Shown piece by piece: positions 61,071 to 64,000 of a stretch of DNA of 64,000 nt. Made by a program: the position numbers and the translations under genes. Positions within the stretch are counted from its first letter, which is position 1, and every line of letters starts with the position of its first letter. Source of the DNA: Rhodococcus sp. Leaf278 (GTDB lineage Bacteria; Actinomycetota; Actinomycetes; Mycobacteriales; Mycobacteriaceae); contig NZ_LMRR01000002.1 of NCBI RefSeq assembly GCF_001426085.1, positions 324,679-388,678 on the forward strand, given 5' to 3'. Below the pieces are notes generated by a model, which was not told the DNA's origin, made no database searches, and was given only the letters and a program-made list of their open reading frames with translations.

Positions 61071-63224
61071 TCAGTGAGAAAAGCGGATGGCGGGCAACGC
61101 GGCACGTAGCCATGCCGGCGACCACCACGCGCCGTGCCCGGTCAGCCGTAGCAGGACCGGAAGCAGCACGAGTCGAACCAGGAACGCGTCGAGCAGTACC
61201 GCAACGCCGAGGATGATGCCCATCTCTTTCGGAGGCAACGGATCCGACAGTGCGAATGTGAAGAACACTGCCACCATCACCGCCGCAGCGGCAAAGATCA
61301 CTCGTCCGGAATGGGCCAATCCGTCGACCTGAGCAACCTTGGCGTCGCCCGAGCGCTCGTAGTGTTCCTTCGCGGTGGCCAGCAGGAACACCGTGTAGTC
61401 CATGGCGATGGCGAAGATCATCGCAAAGAAGAACACCGGTCCCCAGCCGTCCAAGAATCCTTGTGGGGTGAAACCGAGCAATGATGCGCCGTGGCCGTCC
61501 TGGAAGATCGACTTGGCGACTCCGAAGGCTGCTGCCGTGGACAGCAGGCTCACCAGAGTGCCGAGCAGCGCGATCAGCGGGGCCTGCAGCGCCACCAGAA
61601 GCAGCACGAAACCGAGGACCAGGATGATCCCGACGACGATCGGCAGGTAGTCGTTCAAAGCCTGCTGAAGATCCAAGTTCTCTGCAGGTGCGCCACCGAC
61701 GAGTGCCGAATCGGGCAGCGTGGCGCGCAGATCCGCGAGAATCGAGCCCATCGCTTCGTCGGACGGATCCACTGACGGAATTACCTGCAGCAGTGCATAT
61801 CCCGAGCCGTCTGCGGCACTCTGCGGCGGCGTCACCATCGAGATCCCGTCGACCGCGGCAGCGACGGTCGCGGTCTCGACTGCTGCCGCGTCGGGCACGA
61901 TGATCTGTAGCGCTCCCGGCGCACCCGGTCCGAACTGGGCCTGCACGAGGTCGTACCCCTGGCGCACCGGTGCATCCTCCGGCACCACCGCGATCGACGG
62001 CATCGCCACCTTCAAGCCGAGTACCGGAAGTGCCAAGGCGATCAGAATTCCCACGGAGACGACCGCGAACGGCCACGGATGCTTGTGCAACAATTCGCCC
62101 CATGCCGCGAACTTCGGGGATCGATGCTCCTGCCGCTTGGCATACGGCAAGGAGGCGGCGTTGACCTTCGGTCCGAGCGCCCCCAATGCCGCAGGCAGCA
62201 GCGTCATGGTCGCCAGCAACACGAAAGCGACGGCCAGCATGATGCCGACAGCCATCGTGCGTACCGCGGGCGCGGGAACGAGCAGCACGGCGGACAGACT
62301 CACCAGCACCGTCAGCCCGGACAACACGACGGCTTTACCTGCCGTATCCATGGTTTCGGCCACCGCGGCCCGAGTGTCGGCGGTGCGCAACGCGTCGCGG
62401 AATCGAGCGACGATGAACAGGGCGTAATCGATCCCGAGCGCGAGCGCGAACATCATCGCGAAGTTCATGGCCCACACCGAGATCGGAGTGACACCGTTGA
62501 GCAGAACGAGACCACCAGCGGACGCGACGAGTCCGGCGACGGTGAGCAGCAGCGGCAAGCCGGCGGCGACGAGTGATCCGAACGCAAGCACCATGATCGC
62601 CAATGTGACCGGCCACGAGAACAATTCGGCCTGAATCATGGCATCGTGGTTCGCCTTGTTGAAGTCCGACCACAGGGCCGACGAGCCGGTGGGATACACC
62701 TCGATTCCGTCGGTCGAGAGCGCGGTCAACCGCTCCTTCACATCGTCGACGGCCTTGACCATCTCGTCGGTCGTGCCGTTCGCTCCGGCCATGACGATGC
62801 CGGTTCGTCCGTCCGGGCTGATCGTCATCCCCGGTTGCGGCAGGACGACGTCACCGAATCTTGTGTCTCCCGAGAACACATCGGACACGTCACCGATCAC
62901 TGCCTGAACGGCGGGATCGGTGACGGGTGCCGCGTTGGAGTGGACGACCACCTGCACCGCGGCGGAGGAATTACCGCCGAAGTGCTGCTGGGCCAATTCT
63001 CGAACCTGGACGGATTCGGATCCGTTCGCCTGCCATCCCGCTCCGGCCAGCGACGAGAACACCGAGGGCGCAAAAGAACCCAGGCCCACGAGCGCGATGA
63101 GCCATACGCCGAACACCCACCGCCGATGAGTCACCATCGAGCCGCCGGCGCGGCCGAGCACGCCAGGCCCGGCTACCGGCCTGTCATCCGGTGGGCGAAG
63201 AAGTTCGGCATCGCGCAGCGACAT
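61071..63224 (-). CDS. MMPL family transporter
   Basis: A 717-aa RND-type exporter with about 12 hydrophobic segments in two repeats, each with a large extracytoplasmic loop after the first helix. Helix 4 of the first half has the MMPL signature MMFALALGIDYALFIVARFRD and the second half IFAIAMDYTVFLLATAKEHYE, each with the Asp-Tyr pair used for proton flow. ATG at 63224 has AGGAG five bases before it. Such proteins export lipids, siderophores or drugs. The four CsoR-type palindromes upstream suggest control by the repressor at 60293. Confidence 0.9.
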   Translation of the reverse strand: MSLRDAELLRPPDDRPVAGPGVLGRAGGSMVTHRRWVFGVWLIALVGLGSFAPSVFSSLAGAGWQANGSESVQVRELAQQHFGGNSSAAVQVVVHSNAAPVTDPAVQAVIGDVSDVFSGDTRFGDVVLPQPGMTISPDGRTGIVMAGANGTTDEMVKAVDDVKERLTALSTDGIEVYPTGSSALWSDFNKANHDAMIQAELFSWPVTLAIMVLAFGSLVAAGLPLLLTVAGLVASAGGLVLLNGVTPISVWAMNFAMMFALALGIDYALFIVARFRDALRTADTRAAVAETMDTAGKAVVLSGLTVLVSLSAVLLVPAPAVRTMAVGIMLAVAFVLLATMTLLPAALGALGPKVNAASLPYAKRQEHRSPKFAAWGELLHKHPWPFAVVSVGILIALALPVLGLKVAMPSIAVVPEDAPVRQGYDLVQAQFGPGAPGALQIIVPDAAAVETATVAAAVDGISMVTPPQSAADGSGYALLQVIPSVDPSDEAMGSILADLRATLPDSALVGGAPAENLDLQQALNDYLPIVVGIILVLGFVLLLVALQAPLIALLGTLVSLLSTAAAFGVAKSIFQDGHGASLLGFTPQGFLDGWGPVFFFAMIFAIAMDYTVFLLATAKEHYERSGDAKVAQVDGLAHSGRVIFAAAAVMVAVFFTFALSDPLPPKEMGIILGVAVLLDAFLVRLVLLPVLLRLTGHGAWWSPAWLRAALPAIRFSH

Positions 63225-63233
63225 GGTGCTCCT

Positions 63234-63350
63234 ATACGGGTGGGGGTATCGATCGGAGTAGTGGAAACCCCGAACGATCGAACGAGACCACCATCGCATA
63301 TACCCAAGGGGGTATGCAAGTACCCCTGGGGGTACCGGCCCCAGGGGTAC
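63234..63350. promoter_or_regulatory. Cluster of CsoR-type operators before the MMPL gene
   Basis: Four related boxes lie in the 166-base gap upstream: ATACGGGTGGGGGTAT (63234-63249, imperfect), ATACCCAAGGGGGTAT (63300-63315), GTACCCCTGGGGGTAC (63320-63335) and CCCCAGGGGTAC (63339-63350, half site). They share the TACCC...GGGTA pattern with the box at 60601. Confidence 0.7.
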
Positions 63351-63390
63351 TCGAATTCGCAGCGGGCGCGCCGCTGACGTCAGTCGTCGA

Positions 63391-63855
63391 TCAGCGGCGG
63401 CCGTTCCACTGCTTCTCTATCCCCCGCAGAACCTCGAGCGTCTGGGCCGAGTCTGCATCGACGGCCATCCGCGACCGAGCGCGCTCGAGCGCACGCTCGG
63501 CGCGCGTCACGGCACGGTGGCCCGAGTCGGTGGCCTCGACCAAGTACTGCTGCCGATTCCGCGGATTGACGCTTCGCACCAGCAGTCCGGCGGCCACCAG
63601 GGTCGCGGTGGTCGCGGTGATGCTTGTTCTGTGCCGCACCAACTCTCGCGACAGCATGCTGTACGACGTCGGCCCTCGCCTGCACACCAGTTCCAGAACC
63701 TCGTACCTCGCCCAGCTCAGCCCATGCGCGTCCAGTGCCTCCGCTAAACGGACCCGCGCGGCCGACGCCATGCGCAGCACCGTCGACACGATTTCGAGCT
63801 CGGTCGAATGTGCCGGAGACGTATCACCGTCGAAGGATTCGGCGAGGGCAGTCAT
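63391..63855 (-). CDS. MarR family transcriptional regulator
   Basis: A 154-aa winged-helix protein. The DNA-binding part covers about 45-110: YEVLELVCRRGPTSYSMLSRELVRHRTSITATTATLVAAGLLVRSVNPRNRQQYLVEATDSG, including a wing with R-x-R/Q-Q type residues. No conserved redox cysteine is seen in the N-terminus. It lies 10 bases behind the biotinyl carrier gene on the same strand and should be co-transcribed with it, ahead of the MMPL region. Its signal and target are unknown; fatty-acid-related control is a guess. Confidence 0.87.
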   Translation of the reverse strand: MTALAESFDGDTSPAHSTELEIVSTVLRMASAARVRLAEALDAHGLSWARYEVLELVCRRGPTSYSMLSRELVRHRTSITATTATLVAAGLLVRSVNPRNRQQYLVEATDSGHRAVTRAERALERARSRMAVDADSAQTLEVLRGIEKQWNGRR

Positions 63856-63865
63856 CGGATACTCC

Positions 63866-64000
63866 CTATTTGATTTCGGTGAGGACGGTGCCTTGGGTGA
63901 TGGCGTCGCCTGCGGTGACGGACAGGCCGGTGACGGTGCCGGCTTTGTGGGCGGTGACGGGGTTTTCCATCTTCATCGCTTCGAGGACGGCGATGAGGTC
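63866..64000 (-). CDS. Biotinyl C-terminus of an acyl-CoA carboxylase alpha chain (partial)
   Basis: The last 44 codons of a leftward gene cut by the window edge. E-A-M-K-M-E-N-P-V carries the biotinylated lysine; the following T-A-H-K-A-G-T-V and [10 protein letters not shown] strands complete the biotinyl domain. The sequence is close to the end of actinobacterial AccA-type biotin carboxylase/carrier chains, but a stand-alone carrier protein or a pyruvate carboxylase cannot be excluded because the start lies outside. It ends 10 bases before the MarR gene. Confidence 0.82.
   Translation of the reverse strand, partial: DLIAVLEAMKMENPVTAHKAGTVTGLSVTAGDAITQGTVLTEIK

Overview
The window is 64 kb of GC-rich chromosome with dense, mostly intact genes, many GTG and TTG starts and frequent 4-base stop/start overlaps. 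FurA-KatG, an MmpL-family exporter, valine dehydrogenase next to a branched-chain dehydrogenase complex, CsbD, TerC and DUF5709 point to a mycolic-acid-type actinobacterium, most likely Rhodococcus or a close relative. This is an inference from gene content. I saw no rRNA, tRNA, CRISPR array, transposase or prophage.

Layout. Positions 1-7029 hold housekeeping and stress genes: a BI-1 membrane protein cut by the window edge, DUF5709, an rRNA-methyltransferase-like protein, a peroxiredoxin, a tyrosine phosphatase, an ABM-domain protein, an Lrp regulator coupled to a D-amino-acid dehydrogenase, and TetR. A DHA2-type efflux pump faces TetR across a palindrome (7154-8623). Positions 8625-16123 are branched-chain amino acid catabolism: an E1alpha-E1beta-E2 operon with an extra fused E1 gene, a divergent Lrp regulator, and valine dehydrogenase.

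Positions 16213-27918 contain every step of a route from a cationic amino acid to a dicarboxylate: permease, flavin amino acid 2-monooxygenase, nitrilase-type amidase, ureohydrolase, omega-aminotransferase and semialdehyde dehydrogenase, with PucR and XRE-cupin regulators. Because a ureohydrolase is included, I favour L-arginine via 4-guanidinobutyramide and 4-guanidinobutyrate to GABA and succinate. The lysine/5-aminovalerate (Dav) route is the main alternative.

Positions 28094-36906 hold a PucR regulator, a tiny gene coupled to TerC, Dps, CsbD, an EAL c-di-GMP phosphodiesterase coupled to another PucR regulator, a secreted lipase and an LLM flavoprotein. Positions 36940-45526 are a bidirectional glycan island. 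Four glycosyltransferases run leftward; a WcbI-like protein, a 773-aa double glycosyltransferase, a 32-codon ORF, a small membrane protein and a CDP-alcohol phosphatidyltransferase run rightward. Almost all junctions are 4-base overlaps.

Positions 45474-54500 hold YihY, OsmC/Ohr, a ferritin-like protein, a zinc alcohol dehydrogenase, a haem-oxygenase-fold iron protein with CDGSH and HemK-like neighbours, a STAS protein coupled to an SQR-like flavoprotein, and glutaminase with a STAS tail. Positions 54716-60199 hold an exported molybdenum hydroxylase, then katG and furA with a leaderless-looking furA promoter. Positions 60293-63350 are a self-contained CsoR/CstR-like regulon: the repressor gene, DUF302, an MMPL exporter and G/C-tract palindromes before repressor and exporter. 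The window ends with MarR and the biotinyl tail of an acyl-CoA carboxylase.
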